Position numbers and translations under genes: made by a program. Below are positions 1-12,954 of a stretch of 64,000 nucleotides of DNA, one piece after another (position 1 is the stretch's first letter; every line of letters begins with the position of its first letter). Below the pieces are notes generated by a model. It made no database searches. It was not told the DNA's origin and saw only the letters and a program-made list of their open reading frames with translations. This stretch comes from Malus domestica (taxonomy: Eukaryota > Streptophyta > Magnoliopsida > Rosales > Rosaceae): positions 2,554,501 to 2,618,500 of the forward strand of contig NC_091675.1 in assembly GCF_042453785.1 (NCBI RefSeq). The letters run 5' to 3'.

Positions 1-2106
1 CAAAGTTTTCAATTAATTTTCCTTTTTATTCTTACTTTGATAAATAATTTATGGGGTTAAGACTTAAAGAGTAACGTGAGGAGGAGGAAAGAATCGATGA
101 GGTAACTTGGGTTCCACCGTTAGTAGCAAGCATGATGGGCTTATGCGTCCAATGTCACGAGCCACTGTCACGTACAATGGAGACAGTCTTGATTTCACCC
201 TTATTTTTATATCTAATTTTTAATCAATTTAAAAACTCATAAATTAATCTTTTATTTTTATATATATTTTTAATCATTTAAAAACTCATAAATTAATCTT
301 TTAATAACTTCTTAATTTTTTGGTGTTCTACAAAATTCGGATATAAATATACCAACTTGCAGAAACCGGAGCTACCAATTCGACACTTGTAAATGATTTA
401 TTTCTTTTCTTTTCATAAGTTGTGTTTGGATTTATTCAAATCCTTTATTAGGATATGAACAACTTAGAGAACGACATAACCATACAATATCATCATCTTT
501 AATAAAATGTAATATTATTTTATTTTATGTTGTAAAGCTCCTTGTAATTTTCTTGTAATTAAGTGCATACGTTCTCACGCTGACTTGTAATATGATTCCA
601 ACGTATCAAAATAAGTTGTGATTGATGCATCAAATTGCTAATGAGACTACGCACCCACATTCTTAATTTGATGATATTATTTTAGTATTAGAATCCATAA
701 TTCCATATCATTTTAACTTTTTTTTTACAAAAAATAGCATTAATAGGTTAAAATATTTTTAGTTGTTAGGTTTTTTATTTTATGGGGGGGAGGAAAAGCA
801 GTGGGGATTAAACCCACACTAGGGTGTGCTAAAAAAATATTAGAATCCAATTAATAATTTCACAATATCATTTTTCATAAACGATATGCCAAAACAGAGC
901 CAATGAACTTAAAGAATATATCCGTGGAAATTCGAATTCAAGTTGATATTCCAAACCTTAACTTACTTTCCATTAGACCAACCATTAAAGTTAAACAAGT
1001 AAAATTCTAAATCAACCATAATAGGAGTCGAACCCACAAATTTTTTTGAACTATTTCTCGATTTATGCGTGTGATCATTGTGCAAGGACAATGATAATCC
1101 TTTCATCATACAATTGAAATTGAAGAAAGGAAAAGTCGAGTTTGGAACCATGTGTGGATGAGCAAACTAAAAAACACTTGATGTTAAGTAAAAAACTTTG
1201 TCATTAAGCTTTGTATTTTGAAATGCAGTCTAATCCAAACCAGTTAGAAACGACCATACGCGTGCGTTAGGATGCATGCTTATCTGAACTGCATGAACCC
1301 ATGTGTCCAGAAAAGCTGATGATCTGCCATGCGACAACTAAATCTTTCCTCATAATATAAATATCTATAATATTTGATTGGAATTTTGAAACCCTACCAA
1401 CACCATCCATCATCAAGTAACCCAGTTTTTTCATCATGCATGTTGGAGCGTGGGAGTACTGTTTCTGCATTTTCATGTCTTATAATTCGAGGGATGGCCT
1501 CACATCAATTATTACACCCATCCATGAGACATGTCGGCCTTTCGGGACCACTTACGGGTGAAAGACTTCCATAGCAAATCTGATGCGAAGACAAACGTAC
1601 ACTATTCTTATATCATTAGCATGAAATATATATTATGATGAAGGTGTATCCGTATAGTGTAAGTTGTTATTCACTTGTGAAATTCCAAGCCAAAATATTC
1701 TATGAATATGAGTTGAGACTTTGACGTGTAAGCAAGGGATGTATCCGTTTGCCTTTACAACTTTATCGTGGTGAGAAGTATAGATGGAAATAAGAAGTAC
1801 TATATATTAATGTATGGTATACTCTAATTGCATGCATCTAATTCTCTAAAAAATTTCGGAACTTTGAAGTATTCCAAACTATCTACGAGCTATTTGTTTG
1901 GTGATATTTCTCCTCCACACCATTGAAATAGGTTGCAAATTCAACTCACGGCCTTCATTGCTTATTTTAAATAAACGTAATCTTACACATGTGAGTTAGG
2001 ATAGTTGACCGGACTAATATTTCCATTTTTCTTTTCATCGAAGTTCAAATCCGCTAGCCTATATCGAAAACCTGAATTTTACTTTTGAAGTAGTGAATAT
2101 TTGAAG
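1..2106. other. AT-rich intergenic spacer, no gene seen
   Basis: No open frame here looks like a protein family. At about 207-305 there is a roughly 50-bp tandem duplication built on a TTTAAAAACTCATAAATTAA core. The rest is AT-rich plant spacer with short poly-A and poly-T runs. Confidence 0.6.
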
Positions 2107-2186
2107 GCCCCAAAATTTAATCTTTGCGGTGTACAGGCCGAATCATGAATTTATCTGGGGACACAACTTCTTCGTCCTAATTAAAC

Positions 2187-2341
2187 TGGGCCTATTTTTA
2201 GGCCCATTAAACATTTCTGTACAACGTTCAAAGCCCAATTCAGAAATTTCAAAGAAAAAGCCCAATTCAGAAATCCATCTTCTTCTTCTTCCCAGTTCTG
2301 TTCCACTGTTAACCTAAACCCCCAAAATCCTTAAACCCTAA
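2187..2341 (+). promoter_or_regulatory. Proximal promoter with site II-like and telo-box elements
   Basis: Just upstream of the p32-family ATG lie TGGGCC (2187-2192) and GGCCCA (2201-2206), arranged as an inverted pair. AGCCCA follows twice (2232-2237 and 2259-2264) inside a direct repeat of AAGCCCAATTCAGAAAT. A telo-box AAACCCTAA sits at 2333-2341, 28 bases before the ATG. Site II (TGGGCY) plus telo-box is the combination known from plant promoters of ribosomal and mitochondrial protein genes, which fits the product. No clear TATA box is visible. That these sites are used is an inference. Confidence 0.55.
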
Positions 2342-2368
2342 ATTCAAAATTCCGATTCCGAACCCTCA

Positions 2369-3859
2369 ATGGCTCGACTCATTCGAACCGCTCGAACCGC
2401 GCTCCCATTTTTTTCTTGTTGCGCATCCAAAACCCTAGTCAATGCCGTTCAGCGCCACCCAAATCCTCCGCTGCGGAAGGCAATCTCAGCCTCTCTCTTC
2501 CACAGCAGACACTACGCTTCGGAAGCACTTTCCCAGTCGCCCATGGAAGCTAACATCCTCAGAATCATCAGAAACGAAGTGGAGTACCAGTCCGAGTATG
2601 CTCCTCCTCAGCAGGTTGGTCATCCTTCTCTGTTATTCTTAGCTTCTGTTTGGTTTCCGAGAAAATTGCATGAATCGAAACTCTGAAAGAAACCATCTTT
2701 ATATACTTGACTAAGTGGGTTTTGCTTATTTCTGAATTTCCATTGCAGTATTGAGATTTTTTGACATGTAAGGCCTGTTAGATAGCGCTTTAACCAAAAG
2801 CGATTCTGACTGCGTTTGCAGAAGTGCTTCTGGTTCATGTAATTTGTATAGAAGCACTTTTCTGATGTTTCTTTATGATGGACTTCCAATTGCTACTTCA
2901 GAGTTCAGTGTGCACTTCTAAGTGCTCTTCAGGAAGTGCTTCTTTAGGAAGTGCTAGGGTTTTTAATACCATTTTCAGCGTATTTCTAGTATAATTAAAA
3001 GTGTTGATTTTGAATTTCTAGTCCACATTCATATCTTGTGATGGGAATTTTAACAATAATTATAATCACAACAGCCTGCCATGAAATTCGAATCGTTTAC
3101 CGTCCAAGATCGACCGGGTGAGCAGTGGATTACAATGAGAAGGAGATTTGGAGACACTGAAGATATTAAAATTGAAGTCACTATGTTTGATGGGTATGAA
3201 ACTGCTCCCAAAACTGGAGATGACAGCTCAGGAGAAGATGTGCGTCTTCACCTTAGTATGCTTGTTGATATTACAAAGGGGGATGATTCCAAGGATTTGG
3301 AGTTTCTGTGCTCGGCCTGGCCGGATCGCTTGGAGGTTCAGAAAGTTTATGTTCTTGAGCGTGATCGAATGCCGGCTAAACCTTATATGGGACCTGATTT
3401 CAGGTACAATTTCATGTCTCCCTCATTGTATTTTTTTTTTTTTGGATTGTAAAGCCATTTTTTCCATTTTTGCGATCAAGTATAGTAAGCAGCAGAACGT
3501 TGGTGTCTATTACATGCCTATAATATCTATGGAACTTGAATATGAACCCTACTTAAGATTTTATTTTTTATTTTTTTATCTCATCGGCCGTTATGATATC
3601 AGCATGTCAATTTATGCTTCGGCTATTATTTTTGGTTTGCAGTCTTAGCCCTTGGGATTGGGATTGATGGTGACTCTGTTTGCTTGTTTTTATGGGCAGG
3701 AGTTTGAATGGAAGGATTCAACAGAGGTTCAGTGAGTATTTAGAAGCAAGGGGAGTGAATGATGAGCTTTCTGTTTTCTTGCATCAATACATGATGAACA
3801 AGGATAGAATAGAACTGATCAAATGGCTGGGAAAAGTCAAGTCGTTTGTGGAAAAATAG
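2369..3859 (+). CDS. Mitochondrial glycoprotein family protein (p32/gC1qR, MAM33-like)
   Basis: Three exons rebuild one 244-residue frame: 2369-2614, 3075-3403 and 3700-3859, all with GT/AG junctions. The first ~50 residues are rich in Arg, Ser and Ala with few acids (MARLIRTARTALPFF at the start), as in a mitochondrial transit peptide. The body holds the acidic p32 fold: an EVEYQSEYAPPQ segment, a long acidic stretch, then the C-terminal helix-rich part with SLNGRIQQRFSEYLEARGV and HQYMMNKDRIEL. MAM33/p32 proteins form doughnut-shaped trimers in the mitochondrial matrix and are linked to oxidative phosphorylation and mitochondrial ribosome assembly; the exact role in plants varies by paralogue. 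Length matches plant members (about 230-270). The ATG chosen is the first one in frame with the transit peptide and follows a telo-box leader. Intron 1 carries a probable MITE remnant. Confidence 0.9.
2768..2965. repeat. Probable hAT-type MITE remnant in p32 intron 1
   Basis: The stretch starts with GGCCTGTTAGATAGCGCTTT, close to the end sequence of small hAT-like elements common in plants, and then carries several AAGTGCTTC / GAAGCACTT motifs in both orientations. I cannot find a matching inverted right end, so it looks truncated or decayed. It lies wholly within the intron and does not touch splice sites. Confidence 0.4.
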
Positions 3860-6126
3860 AGCGGTAAATATCTGATAACTCAAATTAGATTTTCGGTCAT
3901 TCTTTTGTTCTTACTTAAAAGAAATCTACCATTGATAAGTAGCAGGTTCTGCCCAAGGTACTCAGGTGTATACTTGTATGAAAGCACCCACTAAAGGATA
4001 AATAAGTATGTAGCTCCTGAATGCTGTGATATTTACTTAGGTCAGCAACTCTGTGTCTGTGCTATGGTGCTTTTGATTGTATGGAATTTTACTGCTAGCT
4101 AAGTGATGGGAAATTGGCATTTGAGATGCATCTGTGATTGGTAGGGGCAGGCATGGAGTATCCATGTGTTTGTTTTCTGGATTTCCACACGCCCGGAGGC
4201 TATCGGCTATGTGTCCTTCATTGGTTTGGAAGATGAAATAATTGAGTAAGGATTAGGGTTTTGAAACGCCACCATTTCGTTGAGTTTGGTGAAGAACCCG
4301 ACACACTTGAACAATCAAACTGTTCCTATAGTGTAGTAATAGTCTAAATGCAATAATGTTCGAGTCTAAAGTTTTCCTCTTTAAAATGGTGCACTTTATG
4401 GGGTTTTGACTACGAAATGGAGTTTGGATGAGCTTATTTGCGACGAACCCTTTTTCATGGGATAATGTTACATTTTTATCTTTCACACTTCTTGTTAATT
4501 TCTGTTATTTGATTTTCTTCAGTCCATTTAATTTGACGATTAGAATGTGTGAGAAGTATAAAAGAGTTTAGGTTTTTATAATTGTTTTCCAAATAGTTAT
4601 CTATCACTCCTTGTGTAAAACATGATTGTCCGAAGGCGTTTCTAAATCATTTTTTTGGTTCGATTTGCTCTTCGTGAATAATCAAATAGATTGAGAAATG
4701 CGCATGCACATGTGAAGATGTATGAATATGAGCCATAGAGCAACTGTTCTAAAGTATTTTTAATTGGGGCGGCAGGTTTAGTTACTTACGGCAACCTCAA
4801 ATTTTTTTTTTTAATAATTTATTTTTGAGTTTGTGATAGGAACTTAATTAGTAAGTAAAGTAAAATGTGACACGTAAATTAATCATATAATTTTATAACT
4901 AAATCTTTTCTAGATTTTTCAGATCACTTAAGGAAAGTGACTTATTACATGCTCTTCAAAAGAAGACAAAGATAGTAGTATTAGTTTAATGAATATAAAA
5001 TTAAAAGAAAAAGTAAAATCATTTTATATTTTCGTACAAGGACAAACAAAAAAAACATCATCAATCTAATATTCATGAGTAGGAACTCTATTTTTTGGGT
5101 TTCTTGTAATGTCAAGTTGTCAACTTTACATGTGTTCCATCTTAATCTTAATCTCTTTTGCGAGTGGAGAATTGTTTAAGGGTTTGTTTAAGAATCATTT
5201 CAGATTTTAGATTTCGATTTCGTTTTTTAAGTTCTAGTTTAGGGTTGAAAACCGAACTTAAGACAAAATTTGAAAATTTGCAAAAATAGATTTAATTTTT
5301 TTTTTTCCGTAACACACAAAAATAGCCTTCTATTTTATTTTATACTATTTTCGAAATGGTTATCAAATGCTCATAATTATGTTGTGTGAAAAGTTATTAA
5401 CAAGATTATCGGTTTATGATGGTTTGTATTGTTTTAAATTTTAAGCCATTTTCAATATTTACATAAATAACCTACGTATAACGTGTTGTATACATTCACT
5501 TCCTTGTTTGATTAATCACGTCATGTGAAAAGAGAAGTGGAGAAATTGTATACTACATGTTACAAGATTATCTAATCAATATGTCCCATTGTATTTGATT
5601 GATTGTTTTGTTTGGATCGAAGTAGACACAATAATCCTAAATTATTTGGAACAAGGCTTACTAAACTCACATGTTCTTTCTCTTGCAAGCATAACTTTTT
5701 GTTGAAATCTTGTTGGACTAAAACAGAGGAGCTCACTTTGTGATTGTTTGAAAATCAGATCTCACCATTTTCTTTGAAGTGCAGCTTCTAACTTCTGAAT
5801 ACATGTTACCCCAAGAAGAAATTCCTTTAGCTGATGAAAAAGAACGAAAATGACTTTTGCACTCTCCTTTCGTCTCGCACTTTTAACTTTTTTTTACCTT
5901 TTAGGTTCAGTAAATGAAAAGAAAATTAAGCGACAAAAAAAAGCCAACTATCAAATGCTCTTGCTATTCTCAAAAATCAAATTTACACAAACCATATGTG
6001 AAACAAGAATTCTAAACCACATCTACTGACAGAACAAAATTAATAAAAAAAAAAAAAAAAAAAAACAGAGGATCATATATGATACAAAGGAATGATGAAG
6101 AATTCTGCCGTCTAGTTACTAACTAG
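3860..6126. other. Intergenic spacer between p32 and C2H2 genes
   Basis: The first ~300 bases are probably the 3' UTR of the p32-family gene. The remainder is AT-rich with poly-A/T runs (for example 6041-6065) and no frame resembling a protein. The last ~60 bases are probably 3' UTR of the minus-strand zinc finger gene. Confidence 0.5.
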
Positions 6127-6969
6127 TTAGAGCTTGAGCGACAAGTCAAGCTTCATTTCCTCCTGATCACTGCTACTCTTGAAACGACTGTCGTTTCCCA
6201 ACCAACATTTTCCAATTTCTTCGTTGCCTTGTGAAACCATGTTGCTCTTTGCCACGTCAAACCTCCCAGCTCCACCACCACCTCTAGCTGCTGCAACTCC
6301 GAGCTTTCCGACCGTTGGTTGCTGATCAAAAATTGGTCTTGACCTAAAACTCCGATGTCCATAAGAACTTCCGAACCGAATCGCAGACGAAGGCATCATG
6401 GAACTAGGCTTGTGGATCATGGAGTGAGCCTGAATGTCCAGTGCCCTAAAAGCACCACCATGGAGAGGCAGAGAAGCCAAACTAGAGTAATAAGGGTACC
6501 CCAAACCTGCAGCTGAGGCCGTTATGTGGGACCCCAACATCCTCTGCCCTCTCTTTGCTAGGGTTCTCTCTCGTTTGTGGGCATTCTGGTGCCCTCCGAG
6601 CGCCTGTGAGCTGTAGAATTTTCTTTGACAGTAGTTGCATGGGAAAACCCTAGGCTCTGCTGCATCAGAAACAAGGGCGGTGGTCGTGGTGGTGGTGGTG
6701 CCTTCTGACGACCCCGTTTCGAGGGATTCGAGTAGATTGAGTTCCGGATTATCAAAGCTGAACCCGCGATTTGAATCACTATCCGAAGCCTCTAGATCAA
6801 TTCGGATGCGGGGTTTCTTCTGTTTTTCTTGATCTTTCATCGCCTCCTCATCTTCTTCAACTCTTAGTTTCTGTTTGGTTTCTTTTGGGTCTTGAAGTGG
6901 GGTGTTTGGACATGGAGGAACTTCTGCAACTGAGAAGATATTTGTTTCAGAATTTCTAGCCGGTTCCAT
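6127..6969 (-). CDS. Single C2H2 zinc finger protein with EAR repression motif (ZFP1/ZFP4-like)
   Basis: A single-exon frame of 280 residues. One plant C2H2 finger lies at about residues 111-131 (ligands C111, C114, H127, H131) and contains the plant-specific QALGGH helix. A short basic patch follows ([11 protein letters not shown]). The protein ends in LDLSLKL, a canonical LxLxL EAR motif that recruits TOPLESS-type co-repressors. Upstream is an acidic region and a run of seven Thr encoded by a trinucleotide repeat. The family comprises nuclear transcription factors in development, trichome and hormone responses; which member this is cannot be told from one finger. The frame is open to 7134, but a TATATAT box at 7109-7115 would leave that upstream Met untranscribed, so I start at the Met in MEPARNSE. 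Confidence 0.88.
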   Translation of the reverse strand: MEPARNSETNIFSVAEVPPCPNTPLQDPKETKQKLRVEEDEEAMKDQEKQKKPRIRIDLEASDSDSNRGFSFDNPELNLLESLETGSSEGTTTTTTTALVSDAAEPRVFPCNYCQRKFYSSQALGGHQNAHKRERTLAKRGQRMLGSHITASAAGLGYPYYSSLASLPLHGGAFRALDIQAHSMIHKPSSMMPSSAIRFGSSYGHRSFRSRPIFDQQPTVGKLGVAAARGGGGAGRFDVAKSNMVSQGNEEIGKCWLGNDSRFKSSSDQEEMKLDLSLKL

Positions 6970-7108
6970 TACAGAAATCTTGGAGGATTTTTTCTGATTT
7001 TTTTCAAGTGGGATTATGAAAATTTGAGCTGATAGAAAGTTGTACGCAAAACCCGAAAGGATTAAAAGTGTGTTTGTTGATAGGGGGGAAAGTAAATGTT
7101 TTTCTTGG

Positions 7109-7115
7109 TATATAT
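7109..7115 (-). promoter_or_regulatory. Probable TATA box of the C2H2 gene
   Basis: On the minus strand the sequence reads CCATATATACC about 140 bases upstream of the chosen ATG. Transcription would then start near 7080, giving a leader of about 110 bases. This supports the shorter start over the longer in-frame Met at 7134. Confidence 0.45.
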
Positions 7116-7139
7116 GGATACTGGAAGAATCCACTGTTG

Positions 7140-10100
7140 TTAGTAGCTTTCTTTTAAAAAATATTAAGATCTTTAAAGTTTATATAACTTTATATTGTTA
7201 GGTTTACTTAAATGTCATGGTAATTTGTCGCACGCTTTGATTGGATCCATGGAACTTTTAATTTTGTCATGAAATGATCGTTCTTCTTTGATTTGTTGTT
7301 TATCATGAAATCGGATCGAGAATTATGTTTTACTCATGACAATGCATAAACAAATGCATGCATGAGTGTATGATAAACGCTCTTAATTACTTGAGTTATA
7401 AGTCTCTTATGTATTTTGATTTTTCAAAAAAAAGGACCGAATTGAAGCGATTGATGTTCCCAGCAATGTCACCCTAGCTAGGGCATGAACTACATCTCAG
7501 TACATGGGACTATGGGAGTGTGCCCCTTATTACCACATTCTGCGGGGGACCTCACTTTCGTTGGATGTTCCGTATTCATCTAATTCTCATGTGTGTTGTG
7601 GACAGAACATTATTGACATTTACTTGTAATTTCATTGACTTATTTTCCCTATTTGAGAATGAAATGATTTACTTTGAGTTGGGATCGATGGAGTTGGGAT
7701 CAATGAGATTACTTCCCTATCATCTTCTTTTTGAAATGCAGTGGACAAGAGAAACTTATCTACGTACAAGTGTATATTCATTAGAGACGTTTAATTAAAA
7801 CAGTTTTCACATTGAATGAGATCACTTGAAATCGAACGAGAACAACACACACATAAACTCAATATTTATGTGAAAAATGGTCTACCAATATATGCATTAT
7901 GACGTGGTGATTCGTAAACTCTAAACAAGTTTTTCTCTGGTTTCATAAGATATGTTAGGTGAAGTAAATTATTAACAAATTAAAGGGGGCACATGCGAGA
8001 ATTACTGGTTTATAATTGTCGTTTTCATAACCTAATAGTCCCATCAATTGAACAATTAACTATCATTGGGAATAAGTGCATATGTTTCTTGTTTAATTTT
8101 AATCCTTTTAAGCTTAGCTGTTGTCAACTGCCTAAACCCTAATTTTAAAAAATTCTAAAAAAGTTAAAACCTCCTTATCCTTAAACTCTAGAGTCCATGT
8201 TACTACAGTAATAGATTATTAGCACGCAATGAATCCACTTAAGCATAAATTAATCTGGCAGGTTAAAGCTAATTAATTTGGTTCACTGGCACATAAGCTA
8301 GCTAATATTCTTAATTTATAATCTCTTTCCGAAAGAAATAAAAAATAAAAGATGATTTGTCAATGGCTGAATGGCCGACAAATAAAATAGTGGGGAAGCT
8401 GAGGTGGAGCTCCTCATGCTAATGTGCTATGATAGTGCCGTTTCATGCTGAATTATTAATATCTAAACACCATTAGATTTGCAAAGTTAACCCCTAAGAT
8501 AAATATAATCTTTCGAGCAACTTCTTAGTATACTTAGAACACTCAAATTACAATGTGATGTTACGAAATCATTCAAATTATAACTTGTATGATCTTTCAA
8601 GTAACTTCTAAGTATAATCTATCACGTAATATTACGAAATCACTCAAATTATAACTTTGCATATATACTTTTTAATCTTTGGATTTATTTATTTATATAT
8701 TTTAATAGAATTATTGCACGGGCATAAAGTCATTTTTAGGTCTTCTTTCACCCAATCCCACACATAAAAGTTTAGTATTAATAAAATTGAGTGACTCACA
8801 CTGACTTGAGTGGAGTTTAGCATTTAACCTTCTCATTGGCTTAAGGGAAACAAACAACCTATATGATTACATGTTAAACATTCATAGTCAAATCAAATAT
8901 GGGACCAAATCTCCTTTTGAGATCTCCCTGTCTGTCCAGCTTCCAAACTAGTTCGACAAACGAACTACTCCAAAAGAAGAAAGGACTCATCTCCTCCACC
9001 TAAAATGTTTTCAAACATTTGAACTCTATTTCAAAAGGGGACAACATGATCGGAGAAAAACTTGCATATATCGTGGTGATGTGACTTTCTCTTTATCACA
9101 TAAATGACATGATTAGTGTTATAGATACAATTGACATATCAACTCGTTAGATGTAAATTTTTCTTCACTTACAGTCACCATCTCAAAATAGTACTACGAA
9201 TTAAAGAAACAAGAGGAAAATGAAAGACAACTGTATGGTTCATGATATTCAAGAGCAGTGGATGCAACACGAAAACTTCTTAAAAAGTTACTCATTCTAG
9301 TATTACTTTCAACTTAACTTAGATCCGGCAAAAGTCAACCCACGAGTAGATCCACAAAGAAAATGTTATCAATTCATAAATATAATGCTAAATGAACATT
9401 GTTAGTCAAGTTTTAATCATATTAATCATGTGGACCTTTGATTCTATAAGCTCGCTCCAAATTGTTTTTTAAATGCCTAAAAGCGCTTTTGGTAGTAAAA
9501 ATATTTTCGGAACCAATCTTTAGTAAATATGCAAGTGAATTACGAAAAAACATTTCAAGTGCTTTTGGAACTCAAAAATATCTTCTCAAAAAATGATTTA
9601 AGTCATTTTAAAATCACTTCCAAACAAGCCGTATATTCATACTAAGTTCAAATCGTGCAAAGTGTCACGTTTGAAATTGGCAACCCTACTTTGAAACAAT
9701 CAAAATCATGGGTTAAAATGAAACCTCTCAAGCCCAAACGGGCTCGAGAAATACCATAGAATATGTTAGTGCATAAATCGAGTCACTAGACATGGCCCTA
9801 ACTTGTTCCCAAACTAAAATCCTAAGGTACAGACCATTAACTCTTTCGGGTCGGCCCAAAACTCATACCCATTAGGCCTATACTGCAGAATACGAGTGCC
9901 AAGTAGCAACCACTAACAGTCAAAGAATTGCTTTTTCTGGTTTTGACATAGGATTGCTTTTCTGGTTTTGACTTTCACACCCACAAATTGTTTTGTTTTT
10001 TTATGAACATTTGACATTTTGAGTGGGAAATGGTCCACCTATCTCTATCTGTGCGAGGTTTACCAACTTTGGAGCTGAAGCATTCAACTTAGTGATGGGA

Positions 10101-11026
10101 CCAAAATCCATTGAACCCAAAAATAAACAGCATAGATTAAATGCACTAAAAAGTAATTGGGTGCTTCCAAAGTCTTAGTGGGTTGCTTTCTTCACCGATC
10201 ACCACTAAATGTATCTAGAACGATGAATAATTGTACGATATGCAAATTGACTCGATCAATTTCATGTGGTCTTACGAGCACTTCAACAATTCTATCGGTG
10301 CACGTGCGATCACGAGTGTATGCTTTTAAATGATGACAAAAATTAGTGGCTACCCCATAACTAAGAAGATAGAACATGACACTTTAAAGAAGATATTTTT
10401 CAATGTGACGAGAATAGGGAATGGTATACCACTTGTCATTATACAAAGGATGAGATATGCGTGTTAAAAAATTAATAACTTAAAGAATAAAATTTTCCAC
10501 TACTTATATAAACACACGTGATGTGTCACTCGTGTTACGGTCACAATAAAAAATATCTGCTTTCATAGAATATTCTGAAGTGGACTCAAAGCCAAGTCAA
10601 ACTTTTCTATTTATTTTTAATTCTCCCATGTGTTTCAGCCGTTAAAAGAGACGTTTCAGTTTACCGTAACTCTCTCATAAACGGTGGCGTGAGAAGGCTT
10701 ATAGCAGCCCGTATACAAGACTTTCTCATCTGAATGGAGTTGAATGAAAAACTCTGCAGAAACTTCTATTTAAACTGACCCAGTTTTTTTTTCTGTTTAA
10801 TTTATAATTCCTTTCCAAATAGATACAATCCATTTCTTGCCACGATCTGTGAATTTGGCTGTACATGTTTGATATTTTCCTCCTGCTTCAGAGTTCAAAC
10901 GCTAGCCGCTACTTTAGTTTGACATATATCCAGCAGGAAACTTCAGCCACAAACTTGCAAACACAAAGCCAAATGTCGGCAACGTGGTTACTTCCATAGC
11001 CTTTCGCACTTCAGACTTCCTCCCTC
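7140..11026. other. Long intergenic spacer
   Basis: No credible coding frame is seen in nearly 4 kb. Visible structure includes a degenerate tandem duplication at about 8510-8665 (CTTTCRAGYAACTTCT unit), a probable hAT-like MITE remnant at about 9425-9640 containing AAAAGCGCTTTTGG and ending TCCAAACAAGCC, and a small tandem repeat around 9926-9972 (GCTTTTCTGGTTTTGAC twice). The last few hundred bases are the chitinase promoter. Confidence 0.5.
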
Positions 11027-11035
11027 TATAAAAAA
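11027..11035 (+). promoter_or_regulatory. TATA box of the chitinase gene
   Basis: TATAAAAAA lies 60 bases before the chitinase ATG, which predicts a leader of about 30-35 bases. No other TATA-like sequence is closer. Confidence 0.6.
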
Positions 11036-11094
11036 GCCTAATAACTCCAATTCTGCCGGCCATTCCGAATCTTGTAGCTCAGAAACATAGCGCA

Positions 11095-12333
11095 ATGGCC
11101 ACCCCAAAGTTGATGCCTTTTTTCATCCTTGTTGTCTTCCACACAATGCTTTCTTCGAGCTCGGGTTCGAATTCGGATCTTTTTTATCCATCTGCAAAAG
11201 GTATCAGAGCAGCCTATTTCCCATCATTTAACTCGTTCTCGCCATCCTCTATAGACACCCAATACTTCACCCACATCTACTATGCTTTCCTCGTACCCGA
11301 ACCCACCACTTACAAACTCAACGTCACCGAATTCGACCAAGCCAGAATACCCGAATTCATCCGAGCGCTACGGACCAAAAAGCCGGCCGTCACAACCCTC
11401 CTGTCTATAGGAGGCGGCGGTAGCAATTCAACCACGTTTGCACTCATGGCTTCCACCCAGGCAACCCGAGAAGCTTTCATCCGCTCCACAATTCAGGTGG
11501 CCCGGAAATATGGGTTCCAAGGCCTTGACTTGGACTGGGAGTTTCCAGAAGATGCTGTGGAAATGTCAAATCTTGGCTTGTTGTTCGAGCAATGGAGAAA
11601 GGCCCTGGATAATGAGGCTAGAGTTACCGGTAAACCCCGTCTGCTTTTGACCGCCGCAGTATATTATGCTTGGAAATTTACCGTTTATGGCGGTCCAAGA
11701 TCTTATCCGGCCGCGGCAATAACTAAATATTTGGATTGGGCCAGCCCAATGTGCTTTGATTATCATGGGTCGTGGGATGATTTCACCGGGATGAATGCTG
11801 CGTTGTATGATTCCAAGAGTAATATTAGTACCCATTATGGAATCGGGTCGTGGATCGAAGCCGGTGTCCCGCCCAAAAAGCTCGTCATGGGTCTGCCTTT
11901 GTACGGGAAGACTTGGACGCTCAAGGACCCGAAAGTGAACGGAATCGGGGCACCGGCTTCGGGTGTTGGGCCGGGGGATGGGATTTTGGTTTACCGCCAA
12001 ATAGTTGATTTTAACAGCAGAACAAATGCGACCGTCGTGTTTGATGTCGAATCAGCGTCTTATTATTCTTTATCCGGTAGCACTTGGGTCGGGTATGATG
12101 GTGTCCGGTCCGCGAACGTGAAGGTTCGGTTCGCTAAGTCTTTGGGCTTGGGCGGATACTTCTTTTGGGCTCTGGGCCAGGACAATGGATGGGACCTATC
12201 TAAACAAGGTTAGTGTCCAAACCCAATCTCAATTTGAATTCATTACTATTTTAATTTTATTTCAAGTTTTATGTAGGTTTGAGTTTAATGTTGTGTTTCT
12301 TGTTTGGCAGCTTCTAATGCTTGGAAATACTGA
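11095..12333 (+). CDS. Class V chitinase (glycoside hydrolase family 18), secreted
   Basis: Two exons (11095-12208 and 12311-12333) give 378 residues; the second encodes only the last seven (..ASNAWKY). Residues 1 to about 25 form a signal peptide (hydrophobic FFILVVFHTML). The GH18 barrel follows: LLSIGGGGS near 102-110, the catalytic segment GLDLDWEFPE at about 143-152 with acid Glu149, MCFDYHGSW, LVMGLPLYGKTW and the C-terminal GGYFFWALGQDNGW. These enzymes cleave chitin or chito-oligosaccharides through the substrate N-acetyl group; plant class V members act in defence, and some relatives hydrolyse Nod factors. The first acid of the DxxDxDxE signature reads Gln here, as Q-G-L-D-L-D-W-E; plant class V enzymes vary at this place, so it need not mean loss of activity. 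Several N-glycosylation sites (NVT, NST, NIS, NAT) fit an extracellular or vacuolar protein. Length is normal. Confidence 0.93.
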
Positions 12334-12954
12334 GGATTGATTTCAAGCGAATATAATGCGCCAAATTCCGAGGCTTCGTGAACCGTGGATATGTTTTTCT
12401 ATTAGTATCTCTTTCATTATGTGATGAGAATATATTGTTGATGAAGTGTCAATTTCATAAATAACTAAATACATTTATTTGTATGCTTGCATTGTAATTT
12501 ATTTATTATAAGGTAGACATATTATCTTTTTAATATAAATATATCGTTTGCAATTTCATGGCCAAGACTCAAGAGGTAAACCAATGAGCACATGTGTGGA
12601 GATATACAATACCCATTTGGCGGACATAGATGATTGAGAATTCAGCCGCAAGCCAACAATCAAAGTGTTGATAGAGACATAAACCAACAAAACAACTGAA
12701 AAATTCAAAATTAAAATGCCTAACGTCATAAAAACATAAATAGCAATGAAATATACATTAAAATAGTTGAAAATCGATATGAGTCCGGCACGGCGGACCA
12801 CCTGGTCGTCCGACCACACACACGAAGCAACCTCACCCTACCCTCTCCTCTTTCGTAATTTGGTACCACCCACTCCCCCGGGTTTCACCCCCTTAAGACT
12901 GGTGCCAGATACGAACATCCGAACACAAAAATTAAATCTCTCCAACAACAAAGC
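12334..12954. other. Spacer and probable leader of the GARP relic
   Basis: The first part is the chitinase 3' UTR and an AT-rich gap. From about 12776 base composition becomes C-rich, as in a plant 5' leader, and leads into the ATG at 12955. Confidence 0.4.

Noticed and set aside
6970-7134. Longer N-terminus for the C2H2 protein starting at the Met at 7134
   Set aside because: The likely TATA box at 7109-7115 would lie inside it, the extra 55 residues match nothing in the family, and the shorter start gives a normal length.
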